DNA of 64,000 nucleotides from Rhodoferax sp. BAB1 (GTDB lineage Bacteria > Pseudomonadota > Gammaproteobacteria > Burkholderiales > Burkholderiaceae_C), in contig NZ_CP054424.1 in the NCBI RefSeq assembly GCF_013334205.1, forward strand, positions 1,136,001-1,200,000, written 5' to 3'. The position numbers and the translations under genes were made by a program. This document shows positions 31,806-40,328 of the stretch, one piece after another. Below the pieces are notes generated by a model. It saw nothing but the letters and a program-made list of their open reading frames with translations. It searched no databases and was not told where the DNA came from. The stretch's first letter is position 1. Every line of letters begins with the position of its first letter.

Positions 31806-32693
31806 TCAGAATTCGTAGCTGTGGCCTTCGAAGGCCAGCCGGATCTCGGGCCCGCCGGCGGGCACCGGGTTGTCTGCTACCGCCTGGGCGAAAGCGGCCT
31901 CCAGCGCATCGTCGCTGCGCGTGGGCTCGTGGTGCGTGCAGTAGAGCACCTTGGCCCTGGCCTGTCTGGCGTATTCGATGCTGCTTGCGAAGGTGCCGTG
32001 ACCCCAGCCGACCTTGGCCGGGTATTCCTGCGCCGTGTAGGAGGTGTCGGCGATCAGCACGTCCACGCCCTGCATGCCCTGGATGATGGCGGCCTGCTTG
32101 TCGTCGACGAAGGACTGGTACTCGGCGTATTCGGCGTCGTCCGGCGCGTAGATGTTGTAGGGCGGCTCGTGGTCGCCGGTGAAGAAGACCGACTTGCCGC
32201 CCGCCTCGATGCGGTAGCCGAAGTTGATGACCGGGTGATTCAGCAGGTAGGGCGTGATGGTGGCGCTGCCCACCTGGATGCTCTGCTCGGGCATCAGCGT
32301 CACGTATTCAATGGTGCCCTTCATCTCGGCTTCGCGCACCGGGAAATAGCTGTACTGCAGCTGCACCGACATGACCTGCTCCACCCCCTGGCCCGACACC
32401 GGGTCGTGGGCACCATGCAGACGCAGCACGTTGCCGGGGATGAAGTTGGGGATGAAAAAAGGCAGGCCCTGGATATGGTCCCAGTGCGAGTGGCTGATGA
32501 AGACGTTGGCCTGCACCGGCAGTTCGGCCAGCAGGGTCTGCGAGAGCGGGAAGATGCCGGTACCGGCGTCCAGGATGATGAGCTCGTTGTTGTCGGTGCG
32601 CACCTCGATGCAGGTGGTGTTGCCGCCATAGCGCACCGTGTGCGGCCCCGGCGAGGCGATCGAACCGCGCACACCCCAGAACTTGACTTTCAT
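31806..32693 (-). CDS. MBL-fold metallo-hydrolase
   Basis: The 295-residue protein starts MKVKFWGVRGSIASPG, typical of a phosphodiesterase-like MBL subgroup. The metal site is clear: FISHSHWDHIQGLPFF (HxHxDH), VFFTGDHEPP and DVLIADTSYTAQEYP, with a later YCTHHEPTRSDD. No signal peptide is present, so it is cytosolic. Its ATG overlaps the HDOD gene stop by 4 bp (ATGA), so the two are translationally coupled. The substrate is unknown; a cyclic-nucleotide or nucleic-acid phosphodiester is a reasonable guess from the subgroup, not shown here. Confidence 0.88.
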   Translation of the reverse strand: MKVKFWGVRGSIASPGPHTVRYGGNTTCIEVRTDNNELIILDAGTGIFPLSQTLLAELPVQANVFISHSHWDHIQGLPFFIPNFIPGNVLRLHGAHDPVSGQGVEQVMSVQLQYSYFPVREAEMKGTIEYVTLMPEQSIQVGSATITPYLLNHPVINFGYRIEAGGKSVFFTGDHEPPYNIYAPDDAEYAEYQSFVDDKQAAIIQGMQGVDVLIADTSYTAQEYPAKVGWGHGTFASSIEYARQARAKVLYCTHHEPTRSDDALEAAFAQAVADNPVPAGGPEIRLAFEGHSYEF

Positions 32694-33538
32694 GATTCGA
32701 GCTTGGAGAAGACCTTGGCTTCCTCGAACAGGGCGTCGAGGTCGCCCAGGCGGGCTATCAAATCATCCAGGTTGCCGCCCAGCCGCACGGCCATCGGCAG
32801 CGTGAGTTCGTCGATGTGGCAGTTGCCACCGAAGCCGAACTGCAGCTTCTTGCTGATCTGGTTGGCCGCGAAGACGCAGGCCACCATGGGCGTGTCCTTC
32901 AGGTCGGCACCGTGCATGTTCTGGATGGTTTCGACCAGATTGGGGGCGAAGCGCCATTTCTGCACCAGCATGCCGCCCACCACCGTGTGGTCCACGCCGA
33001 TGGTCTTGCGCAAGGCTTCGTGCAGCGAGCTGCCGTCCTGCTTGCTGGCCTCCAGTGCCTGGCGGAACTCGTCGGGCATGAACTGGGCGAAGACCACCTT
33101 GCCGAAATCGTGCAGCAGGCCGGCGATGAAGCAGTCCATCGGGTCGGCACCGTCCACGTCGCTGGCGATCTTCTTGGCGAGATTGGCCGTGGCCAGCGAG
33201 TGCAGCAGGTACTGCTGGACGTCGAAGCCGGCGGCATTGCTCTTGGGCAGCATGCCGATGGCGGCGATGCCCAGGGCCAGGTTCTTGATGGTGTTGAAGC
33301 CCAGGAAGACCACGGCGTGGTTGATCGAGGTGACCTGTTTGGGCAGGCTGTAGTAGGCCGAGTTGATGACCTTGAGGATCTTGACCGTGACCACCGGGTC
33401 CTTGTCGATCACCTGCACCAGGTCCTTGGGGGTGCAGTTCACGTCGCGTGTCAGGTCCAGGATGGCCTGCACGCTCTTGGGGAAAGCGGGCATGCCTTCG
33501 ACGGCAGCTGCCAGTTTTTGCGACAGTTCAGGACTCAT
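32690..33538 (-). CDS. HDOD-domain signalling protein
   Basis: The 282-residue protein is an almost pure HDOD domain (MPAFPKSVQAILDLTRD; KVINSAYYSLPKQVTSINHA; FLGFNTIKNLALGIAA), with CFIAGLLHDFGKVVFAQF in the HD-like half. HDOD proteins are usually catalytically dead scaffolds in signalling and stress control. The ATG at 33538 has no ribosome site but a CACAAT 6 bp upstream; a longer frame enters the upstream dehydrogenase. It is first of a probable operon with the MBL-fold hydrolase (4-bp overlap) and nnrD. An inverted repeat overlaps its promoter. Confidence 0.88.
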   Translation of the reverse strand: MSPELSQKLAAAVEGMPAFPKSVQAILDLTRDVNCTPKDLVQVIDKDPVVTVKILKVINSAYYSLPKQVTSINHAVVFLGFNTIKNLALGIAAIGMLPKSNAAGFDVQQYLLHSLATANLAKKIASDVDGADPMDCFIAGLLHDFGKVVFAQFMPDEFRQALEASKQDGSSLHEALRKTIGVDHTVVGGMLVQKWRFAPNLVETIQNMHGADLKDTPMVACVFAANQISKKLQFGFGGNCHIDELTLPMAVRLGGNLDDLIARLGDLDALFEEAKVFSKLES

Positions 33539-33544
33539 GATTGC

Positions 33545-33578
33545 ATTGTGTACCGGGAGAGCGCCTACTGTACACAAT
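33545..33578 (-). promoter_or_regulatory. HDOD promoter: CACAAT -10 within a 9-bp inverted repeat operator
   Basis: ATTGTGTAC (33545-33553) and GTACACAAT (33570-33578) form a perfect 9-bp inverted repeat with a 16-bp spacer. On the minus strand the proximal arm contains CACAAT, 6 bp before the HDOD ATG, so a bound dimer would cover the transcription start. The 25-bp centre-to-centre spacing suggests a site for two subunits on one face of the helix (inference). Confidence 0.6.
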
Positions 33579-33584
33579 CCCCCC

Positions 33585-34838
33585 TCAGGTCTGCAGCCGT
33601 TCGATGCCGAAGCCGTCCAGCGCGAGTTCGGGTGGGCGGCCGGCCACGAGGTCGGCCAGGGCACGGGCCGAGCCACAGCCCAGGGCCCAGCCACTGTCAC
33701 CGTGGCCGCAGTTCAGCCACAGGCCCGGAATGCCGCTGGCGCCCAGCAGGGGCGGGCCGTCGGGCAGCATGGGGCGTGCGCCTTTCCAGGTCTGCACGCC
33801 GCTGGAGAGCACGGCCGCGCCGGGGAACCAGTCGTGCAGCACCTTGTAGAGGGTCTGCAGGGCGTCCTTGCGCTGGCGCTCGGGGCGCCCCCCCAGTTCA
33901 GCCCCACCACCCACGCGCACCCGGTTGCCCAGGCGTGCGATGGCCACCTTGTAGCGCTCGTCCATGACGGCACTGCGCGGGGCGTTCAGCGGTTCGCGTA
34001 CCGTGGCGCTGACCGAATAGCCATACACGGCGGCCAGCGGAATCTTCATGCCCAGCGGGCGCAACAGTCGGGCCGAGTCGGCACCGGCGCAGAGCACGGC
34101 TGCGTCGAAGCGGCGCGGCTGCGGCTCGCCGGCCAGTTGCACGTCCATGCCCTGGCCAGGTGTCAGGCGTTCGACCGTGGCGCCGAAGGCGAATTGCACG
34201 CCGCGGGCCAGCGCCGCGTTCTTGAGCAGCAGGGCAAACTGCCGGCAGTTGCCCGCCTCGTCATCGGGCAGGTGCAGGGCGCTGTGGAAAGCGGTGTCGG
34301 GATTGAGGGCCGGCTCGATGGCACGCGCTTCCTCGGGCTTGAGCTCGCGATGCGCGTGGCCCTGGTCGCGCAGCAGTTGCAGGCCGTGGCGCAGCAGGGC
34401 ATGGTCGTGCTCCGAGCGCAGCAGCACCAGCAGGCCCTGGCTGCGGTCGAATTCGAACTCGAGTTCAGCAGCGAGTTCATGCAACCGGGTGTGGCTGTAG
34501 CGGGCCAGGCCCAGCAGACTCTGGCGGTTGCGCAGATAGGTGTCGCTGGCACAGGCGCGCCAGGACTTCCACATCCAGGCCAGGTCGCTGCCGCTCAGGG
34601 GCAGGGAAAAGTGCACCGGCGCGTGGCGCAGCAGCAGGTGGCGCAGGATCTTGAAAGGCATGCCCGGGGCGGCCCAGGGGGCGGTGTAGCCGGGTGCGAG
34701 GATGCCGGTGTTGGCGAAGCTGCCTTCCTCGGCTGCGGCAATGCGGCGTTCGAAGACCGTGACCTCGTGGCCGTCGCGGGCGAGTTCCCAGGCGGTGGTG
34801 ACGCCGATGATGCCGGCGCCGATGACTGCAATTTTCAT
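33585..34838 (-). CDS. D-amino acid dehydrogenase (DadA-type FAD oxidoreductase)
   Basis: The 417-residue flavoprotein begins with the FAD-binding Rossmann motif KIAVIGAGIIGVTTAWELA and continues FERRIAAAEEGSFANTGILA, characteristic of DadA. C-terminal WKGARPMLPDGPPLLG and LWLNCGHGDSGWALGCGSA complete the DAO fold. It would oxidise D-amino acids to keto acids, passing electrons to the respiratory chain. No alanine racemase or Lrp regulator is adjacent, unlike classic dad operons, so the symbol is withheld. It follows the amidase gene on the same strand (49-bp gap); a CATAAT near the amidase stop may be its -10. Confidence 0.88.
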   Translation of the reverse strand: MKIAVIGAGIIGVTTAWELARDGHEVTVFERRIAAAEEGSFANTGILAPGYTAPWAAPGMPFKILRHLLLRHAPVHFSLPLSGSDLAWMWKSWRACASDTYLRNRQSLLGLARYSHTRLHELAAELEFEFDRSQGLLVLLRSEHDHALLRHGLQLLRDQGHAHRELKPEEARAIEPALNPDTAFHSALHLPDDEAGNCRQFALLLKNAALARGVQFAFGATVERLTPGQGMDVQLAGEPQPRRFDAAVLCAGADSARLLRPLGMKIPLAAVYGYSVSATVREPLNAPRSAVMDERYKVAIARLGNRVRVGGGAELGGRPERQRKDALQTLYKVLHDWFPGAAVLSSGVQTWKGARPMLPDGPPLLGASGIPGLWLNCGHGDSGWALGCGSARALADLVAGRPPELALDGFGIERLQT

Positions 34839-34887
34839 GAATGGGGAGATGGTGCCCGCGGGTCAGGTTAACCAGCGGGATGGGGGA

Positions 34888-36231
34888 TTATGGTTGTTGT
34901 GGGCGCAGCAGGGTTTCGATCTGCTGTGCGATGTTCAGGACCGCATCATCGCGCATCGCGCCCTGCCAGACCATCAGACCCACCGGCAGCTCGTCCGGCG
35001 CGTGACAGGGCAGGGAGATGGCGCAGCCGTCGAGCATATTGACCACGCTGGGGTTGCGCAGCAGCAGACCGTTGATGCGGAAGAAGGCCTCGTCGCGCGC
35101 CTGACCCGGTAACACATCGGCCAGCGGTGGGGCCACGACGGGCACGGTCGGCGAGAGCACCGCGTCGAAACCGGCCAGGGCCAGCTCGACGCGCGCGATC
35201 CAGCCGTGCCGTGCCTGCAGCAGGTCGATGTAGTCGGCCGCGCTGATGGCGGCGCCGCGCTGGATGCGCGACAGGACGCGCGGGTCGTACTGGTCCGCAT
35301 GGCCAGCCAGCCGGTGGCGGTGCCAGGCGTAGCTCTCGGCCGCGGCAAAACCGCCGCTGGCCTGCAGGCCAGCCAGCTCGCCCAGCGCAGGCAGGGCGAG
35401 TTCTTCGATGCGGGCGCCGGCGGCGCGCAGGGCCTGCAGGGTGCGCTCGAAGGCGCGCGCCACGGTGGTGTCGATGCCATCGAACATCACCTGCGGCACC
35501 ACGGCCAGCCGGTAGGCGCAGAGCGGCGCATGGCTGCGGGTGACGCGTCGTGCGGCCAGGATCCCGTGCACCGTGATGGCGTCGCGCACCGAGCGTGTGA
35601 TGGCACAGGCCGTGTCCAGTGTGAAGGACAGGGGGACCGTACCGTCCAGCGGCACCAGGCGCTGGGTGCTCTTGAAGCCGACCAGGCCTTGCAGGGCGGC
35701 GGGAATGCGGATGGAGCCACCGGTGTCCGAGCCCAGGCCGACGAAGGCGGCGCCCGCAGCGACCGAGACGGCCGCACCGCTGGAGGAGCCGCCGGGCACG
35801 CGCGGCACGTCGGTGGCCACCACATTGGCCGGGGTGCCGTGGTGCGGGTTGACGCCGACCCCGGAATAGGCGAACTCGCTCATGTTGCTGCGACCGATCA
35901 GGGCGGCACCGGCAGCGCGCAGCCGGGCCACGGCCACGGCGTCCTGGCGGGCCGGCGCTGCGTCTGTCAGCACCACGGAGCCGGCGCGGCTGACCTGGCC
36001 GGCCACGTCGAACAGGTCCTTGACCGAGACGGCCAGACCGGCCAGGGGCTGGCGGGTCGGGTCGGCCGCCGCGGCCTGGGCGCGGGCGCCGTCGAAGTCG
36101 GTCTGGAGGAAGGCATGGGCGCAGGCCGGTGCCTGGGCGCGTTCAATGGCCGACTCGATTTCAGTCTGGGCGCTGCCCTGGCCGCCCAGCAGGCGCTGGC
36201 GGGTGGCGTGGAGGTCTGCGGCGGGTGTCAT
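34888..36231 (-). CDS. Amidase (amidase-signature family)
   Basis: The 447-residue enzyme shows the Ser-cisSer-Lys triad: Lys in [13 protein letters not shown], cis-Ser and Ser in [19 protein letters not shown] and [16 protein letters not shown] conserved [20 protein letters not shown] lies between. It is amidase-signature type but not GatA: no gatB/gatC nearby and family spacing differs. The substrate is unknown; adjacency to a D-amino acid dehydrogenase suggests nitrogen scavenging (inference). The start is ATG 36231, giving an amidase-like N-terminus; a longer frame crosses the rpsB promoter. It diverges from rpsB. Confidence 0.9.
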   Translation of the reverse strand: MTPAADLHATRQRLLGGQGSAQTEIESAIERAQAPACAHAFLQTDFDGARAQAAAADPTRQPLAGLAVSVKDLFDVAGQVSRAGSVVLTDAAPARQDAVAVARLRAAGAALIGRSNMSEFAYSGVGVNPHHGTPANVVATDVPRVPGGSSSGAAVSVAAGAAFVGLGSDTGGSIRIPAALQGLVGFKSTQRLVPLDGTVPLSFTLDTACAITRSVRDAITVHGILAARRVTRSHAPLCAYRLAVVPQVMFDGIDTTVARAFERTLQALRAAGARIEELALPALGELAGLQASGGFAAAESYAWHRHRLAGHADQYDPRVLSRIQRGAAISAADYIDLLQARHGWIARVELALAGFDAVLSPTVPVVAPPLADVLPGQARDEAFFRINGLLLRNPSVVNMLDGCAISLPCHAPDELPVGLMVWQGAMRDDAVLNIAQQIETLLRPQQP

Positions 36232-36240
36232 AGGGGGCTG

Positions 36241-36249
36241 TGCTATACT
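36241..36249 (+). promoter_or_regulatory. Extended -10 promoter of rpsB
   Basis: TGC-TATACT lies 148 bp before the rpsB ATG and is identical to the extended -10 of tRNA-Val. No good -35 was found. The transcript would have a leader of about 140 nt. Confidence 0.6.
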
Positions 36250-36311
36250 CGTCGGGCTTTGCTGGAAGGGCCTGCGCATCTCGCGCAAGCAGCCGCAGAG
36301 CAAATCGCAAA

Positions 36312-36366
36312 CCGGTCCATCCAGGTGTTGCAGCCGGCGCCAGACGCCCACTGCAAAGAGGACCGG
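36312..36366 (+). promoter_or_regulatory. rpsB leader stem (candidate S2 control element)
   Basis: CCGGTCC (36312-36318) and GGACCGG (36360-36366) form a perfect 7-bp long-range stem in the rpsB leader, enclosing 41 nt that include smaller GC pairs. It ends about 30 bp before the ATG. Ribosomal protein S2 autoregulates rpsB-tsf through its leader in many bacteria; assigning this stem to that role is inference. Confidence 0.35.
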
Positions 36367-36396
36367 ATTTTAGACCCAACCTTCGGAGTTATTCAC

Positions 36397-37149
36397 ATGT
36401 CCGTGACCATGCGTCAAATGCTGGAAGCCGGTGTCCATTTCGGTCACCAGACCCGCTTCTGGAACCCCAAGATGGCCCCCTTCATCTTCGGCCATCGCAA
36501 CAAGATCCACATCATCAACCTGGAAAAATCGCTGCCGATGTTCCAGGACGCAGCCAAGTTCGCCAAGCAGCTGGCTGCCAAGCGCGGCACCATCCTGATG
36601 GTCGGCACCAAGCGCACCGCCCGCGAGACCGTCGCCGCTGAAGCCCAGCGCGCCGGCGTGCCCTACGTCGACCAGCGCTGGCTGGGCGGCATGCTGACCA
36701 ACTTCAAGACCGTCAAGACCTCGATCAAGCGTCTGAAGGACATGAAGGCCCAGCAGGAAACCGGCCTGGACGCCATGAGCAAGAAAGAGCAGCTGATGTT
36801 CGCCCGTGAACTCGAGAAGCTCGAGAAGGACATCGGCGGCATCCAGGACATGAACACCCTGCCGGACGCCATCTTCGTGATCGACGTCGGTTACCACAAG
36901 ATCGCCATTGCCGAAGCCAAGAAGCTGGGCATCCCGCTGATCGGCGTGGTCGACTCCAACCATTCGCCCGAAGGCATCGACTACGTGATCCCCGGCAACG
37001 ACGACTCGTCCAAGGCCGTCACGCTGTACGCCCGCGGCATTGCCGACGCCATCCTGGAAGGCCGTGCCAACGCCGTGGATGACGTGGTCAAGGCCGTGGC
37101 GTCCGAGAGCGGCGACGAGTTCGTGGAAGTGAACGAAGCTTCCGCCTGA
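36397..37149 (+). CDS. rpsB: 30S ribosomal protein S2
   Basis: The 250-residue protein begins [20 protein letters not shown], the conserved S2 start, and has [20 protein letters not shown] and [18 protein letters not shown]. It binds the 30S head-body junction and is needed for S1 assembly. A GGAG ribosome site lies 9 bp upstream of the ATG. It is first in the rpsB-tsf-pyrH-frr-uppS-cdsA-dxr order conserved across proteobacteria. The leader is long and a strong hairpin follows the gene. Confidence 0.99.
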   Translation: MSVTMRQMLEAGVHFGHQTRFWNPKMAPFIFGHRNKIHIINLEKSLPMFQDAAKFAKQLAAKRGTILMVGTKRTARETVAAEAQRAGVPYVDQRWLGGMLTNFKTVKTSIKRLKDMKAQQETGLDAMSKKEQLMFARELEKLEKDIGGIQDMNTLPDAIFVIDVGYHKIAIAEAKKLGIPLIGVVDSNHSPEGIDYVIPGNDDSSKAVTLYARGIADAILEGRANAVDDVVKAVASESGDEFVEVNEASA

Positions 37150-37167
37150 TCCACGCCCGACCCGAAG

Positions 37168-37193
37168 AAAGGGGCGCTGTGCCCCTTTTTTTT
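37168..37193 (+). terminator. Terminator/attenuator between rpsB and tsf
   Basis: AAAGGGGC-GCTGT-GCCCCTTT followed by five further T residues forms a strong intrinsic terminator 19 bp after the rpsB stop. As tsf has no separate clear promoter, it probably trims rather than abolishes tsf transcription, setting the S2:EF-Ts ratio. Confidence 0.85.
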
Positions 37194-37232
37194 AGTCCCA
37201 ATCTGATTTTGAATTGATGACGGAGTAAGAAA

Positions 37233-38156
37233 ATGGCTGCAATTACCGCAAGCATGGTCGCCGAACTGCGCGGCAAGACCGACGCCCCGATGATGGAATG
37301 CAAGAAGGCGCTGACCGAAGCCGATGGCGACATGGCCAAGGCCGAAGAGTTGCTGCGTGTGAAGCTGGGTACCAAGGCCGGCAAGGCCGCTTCGCGCGTG
37401 ACCGCCGAAGGCGTGGTGGCCAGCTCCATCAGCGGCAGCACCGGCGCCCTGATCGAAGTGAACTGCGAGACCGACTTCGTGACCAAGAACGACAGCTTCC
37501 TGGCCCTGGCCAAGGCGGCTGCCGATCTGATCGCCAAGCACAATCCGGCCGACGTGGCCGCCCTGGGCGCGCTGCCCTACAGCCAGGACGGCTTCGGCCC
37601 CACCCTGGAAGACGTGCGCAAGGGCCTGATCGGCAAGATCGGCGAGAACATGAGCTTCCGTCGCTTCAAGCACTTCTCCTCGGGCGCCAAGCTGGCCGCC
37701 TACCTGCACGGTACGCGCATCGGCGTGGTGGTCGAGTTCGACGGTGACGAGACCGCCGCCAAGGACGTGGCCATGCACGTGGCCGCCATGAAGCCGGTCG
37801 CGCTGACCAGCGCCGATGTGCCGGCCGAACTGATCGAGAAAGAGCGTGCCGTGGCCGCCGGCAAGGCCGAAGAGGATCGCAAGACCGCTGAGGCGGCTGG
37901 CAAGCCCGTGCAGCCCGCCGACATCGTGGCCAAGCGCATCGAGGGCGGTGTGCAGAAGTTCCTGAAGGAAGTCTCGCTGTTCAACCAGCCCTTCGTGAAG
38001 AACGACAAGCAGACCGTCGAGCAGATGCTCAAGGCCGCCGGCACCAGCGTAAAGGGTTTCACCCTGTACGTGGTGGGCGAGGGCATCGAGAAGAAGGTCG
38101 ACGACTTCGCCGCCGAAGTGGCTGCCCAGGTGGCCGCTGCCAAGCAGGCGGGCTGA
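37233..38156 (+). CDS. tsf: Elongation factor Ts
   Basis: The 307-residue EF-Ts is the nucleotide-exchange factor for EF-Tu. The start [20 protein letters not shown] and the exchange motif [14 protein letters not shown] are diagnostic. A GAGTAAGAAA sequence serves as a ribosome site. It follows rpsB across an intrinsic terminator and precedes pyrH. A purine-rich N-terminal UBA-like segment, core and C-terminal module all match the family length (283-307). Confidence 0.99.
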   Translation: MAAITASMVAELRGKTDAPMMECKKALTEADGDMAKAEELLRVKLGTKAGKAASRVTAEGVVASSISGSTGALIEVNCETDFVTKNDSFLALAKAAADLIAKHNPADVAALGALPYSQDGFGPTLEDVRKGLIGKIGENMSFRRFKHFSSGAKLAAYLHGTRIGVVVEFDGDETAAKDVAMHVAAMKPVALTSADVPAELIEKERAVAAGKAEEDRKTAEAAGKPVQPADIVAKRIEGGVQKFLKEVSLFNQPFVKNDKQTVEQMLKAAGTSVKGFTLYVVGEGIEKKVDDFAAEVAAQVAAAKQAG

Positions 38157-38163
38157 CAGTCCA

Positions 38164-38187
38164 CTGGCCGAGCGACGGTTCGGCCAG
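38164..38187 (+). terminator. Hairpin after tsf (weak terminator or RNA-stability element)
   Basis: CTGGCCGA and TCGGCCAG form an 8-bp stem with an 8-nt loop, 8 bp after the tsf stop. No T-run follows, so it may stabilise the tsf 3' end or pause transcription rather than terminate it. Confidence 0.4.
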
Positions 38188-38250
38188 GCGAAATCCTGTA
38201 AATTCCGTCTGTCCGGATCGCGTATCACCATCATCTGCAAGGAGCCCTTC

Positions 38251-38973
38251 ATGTCCGACCCCAAGCCAGCCTACAAGCGTATTCTGCTTAAGCTGTCCGG
38301 GGAGGCCCTGATGGGCGACGATGCTTTCGGCATCAACCATGCGACCATCCAGCGCATGGTGCAGGAGGTGGCCGAGATCACGCGCCTGGGGGTGGAAGTC
38401 GCTGTCGTCATCGGCGGCGGCAACATCTTTCGCGGCGTGGCCGGCGGTTCGGTCGGCATGGACCGGGCCACCGCCGATTACATGGGGATGCTGGCCACCG
38501 TGATGAACGCGCTGGCCCTGGCTGACACCATGAACAAGGCCGGCCTCACCGCCCGCGTGATGTCGGCGATTGCCATCGAGCAGGTGGTCGAGCCCTATGT
38601 GCGTCCCAAGGCCCTGCAGTACCTCGAAGAGGGCAAGGTCGTGGTCTTCGCGGCCGGCACGGGCAACCCCTTCTTCACCACCGATACCGCGGCCGCGCTG
38701 CGCGGGGCCGAGATCGGGGCCGAGATGGTGCTCAAGGCCACCAAGGTGGACGGCGTCTACAGCGCCGACCCGAACAAGGACAAGAGCGCCACCCGCTACA
38801 GCAAGCTATCCTTCGACGAAGCGATCGCCAAGAATCTCGGCATCATGGACGCCACGGCCTTTGCGCTGTGCCGTGACCAGAAGCTGCCGATCAAGGTGTT
38901 TTCCATTTTCAAGCATGGCGCGCTCAAGCGCGTCGTGATGGGTGAGGACGAGGGCACGCTGGTCTACGCCTGA
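38251..38973 (+). CDS. pyrH: UMP kinase
   Basis: The 240-residue hexameric kinase converts UMP to [18 protein letters not shown] is the N-terminal amino-acid-kinase motif, [17 protein letters not shown] the nucleotide-binding loop, and [20 protein letters not shown] the UMP-binding part. AAGGAG lies 7 bp upstream of the ATG. It sits between tsf and frr, as in most proteobacteria. Its product feeds the UDP-sugars used by the lipid A genes downstream. Confidence 0.98.
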   Translation: MSDPKPAYKRILLKLSGEALMGDDAFGINHATIQRMVQEVAEITRLGVEVAVVIGGGNIFRGVAGGSVGMDRATADYMGMLATVMNALALADTMNKAGLTARVMSAIAIEQVVEPYVRPKALQYLEEGKVVVFAAGTGNPFFTTDTAAALRGAEIGAEMVLKATKVDGVYSADPNKDKSATRYSKLSFDEAIAKNLGIMDATAFALCRDQKLPIKVFSIFKHGALKRVVMGEDEGTLVYA

Positions 38974-39005
38974 GCGCAGCCGCTGATGCCGCAGAGGAGC
39001 AAAGC

Positions 39006-39566
39006 ATGACGATTGCAGACATCAAGAAAACCATGGAAACCAAGATGGACCAGTCCATCGAGGCCCTGAAGAACCACCTGTCCAAGATCCGTACCGGCCG
39101 CGCGAATCCGTCGCTGCTCGATTCCGTGCAGGTCGAGTACTACGGCTCCACGGTGCCGCTGAGCCAGGTCGCCAACGTGAACCTGCTCGACGCCCGCACG
39201 ATCAGCGTGCAGCCCTGGGAAAAGGGCATGGGCGCCAAGATCGAGAAAGCCATCCGCGAGAGCGACCTGGGCCTGAATCCGGCCTCCATGGGTGACCTGA
39301 TCCGTGTGCCCATGCCGCCCATGAGCGAGGAGCGCCGCAAGGAGATGACCAAGCTGGTGCGCACCGAGGGCGAGAACGCCAAGATCGCCGTGCGCAACCT
39401 GCGTCGCGACGCCAACGAGGCCGTCAAGAAGCTGGTCAAGGACAAGACCGCGTCCGAGGACGACCAGAAACGTTCCGAAGCCGACATCCAGAAACTGACC
39501 GACAAGCACGTCGCCACGATCGACCAGCTCGTCGCCGGTAAGGAACAGGAAGTGATGGCGGTATAA
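39006..39566 (+). CDS. frr: Ribosome recycling factor
   Basis: The 186-residue RRF splits post-termination ribosomes with EF-G. The helix [20 protein letters not shown] carries the conserved RTGRA motif, and [20 protein letters not shown] follows. Length equals the family's 185-186 residues. AGAGGAG lies 6 bp upstream of the ATG. Spacing to pyrH (32 bp) and uppS (9 bp) indicates one transcript. Confidence 0.99.
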   Translation: MTIADIKKTMETKMDQSIEALKNHLSKIRTGRANPSLLDSVQVEYYGSTVPLSQVANVNLLDARTISVQPWEKGMGAKIEKAIRESDLGLNPASMGDLIRVPMPPMSEERRKEMTKLVRTEGENAKIAVRNLRRDANEAVKKLVKDKTASEDDQKRSEADIQKLTDKHVATIDQLVAGKEQEVMAV

Positions 39567-39575
39567 ACCGCCATC

Positions 39576-40319
39576 GTGACCGCAACAATGACTGCGCCTG
39601 GCGGCTTGCCGCAACACATCGCCATCGTCATGGATGGCAATGGCCGCTGGGCCACCAAACGCTTCCTGCCGCGCCTGGCGGGCCACCGCCAGGGCATGGA
39701 GAGTCTGCGCCGTTGCATCCGGGCCTGTCTGGACCGTGGTGTGCCTGTGCTGACCGTCTTTGCCTTCTCTTCCGAGAACTGGAACCGCCCGGCCGACGAG
39801 GTTTCAGGGCTGATGGAGCTGTTGGCCACGGCCCTGGCCAAGGAAGTCCCGCAACTGCTCAAGGATGGTGTGCGCCTGCATTTTGTCGGTGAGCGCGCCG
39901 GCCTGTCAGACAATGTCCGGGCCGGCCTGGACCAGGCCGAGCAGGCGACGGCATCGAACAGCCGGCTTGTGCTGAATGTCTGCTTCAACTATGGCGGCCG
40001 CTGGGACATTGCCCAGGCGGCTGCCCGGCTGGCGGCACAGGGTCAGCCCATCACAGAACTGGCCTTGCACCAGGCCATGGCCATGTCCCATGTCCCCGAC
40101 CCGGACCTCATCATCCGCACTGGCGGCGAATTGCGTCTGAGCAACTTCCTGCTCTGGCAGGCAGCTTATGCCGAACTCTTTTTCAGCGACAAGCTCTGGC
40201 CCGACTTCGACGAAGCCGAACTCGACCGTGCCATCGCCGAATTCAACCGGCGCGAACGCCGCTACGGCCAGACTTCCGAGCAACTGCTGCCAGCAGCCGA
40301 CGAGCGCAAGCTGGCCTGA
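39576..40319 (+). CDS. uppS: Undecaprenyl diphosphate synthase
   Basis: The 247-residue cis-prenyltransferase makes the C55 carrier for cell-wall and O-antigen sugars. The substrate motif HIAIVMDGNGRWATKRFLPR, TVFAFSSENWNRP and DLIIRTGGELRLSNFLLWQ are all present. Both GTG 39576 and ATG 39588 are possible starts; neither has a good ribosome site, and coupling to frr 9 bp upstream is likely. Homology begins after either start, so only the first four residues are affected. Confidence 0.97.
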   Translation: MTATMTAPGGLPQHIAIVMDGNGRWATKRFLPRLAGHRQGMESLRRCIRACLDRGVPVLTVFAFSSENWNRPADEVSGLMELLATALAKEVPQLLKDGVRLHFVGERAGLSDNVRAGLDQAEQATASNSRLVLNVCFNYGGRWDIAQAAARLAAQGQPITELALHQAMAMSHVPDPDLIIRTGGELRLSNFLLWQAAYAELFFSDKLWPDFDEAELDRAIAEFNRRERRYGQTSEQLLPAADERKLA

Positions 40320-40328
40320 GGAATCACC

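Noticed and set aside
34888..36231. Amidase as GatA of the tRNA amidotransferase
   Set aside because: gatB and gatC are absent next to it, and the gene pairs with an amino acid dehydrogenase; the amidase signature alone does not define GatA.
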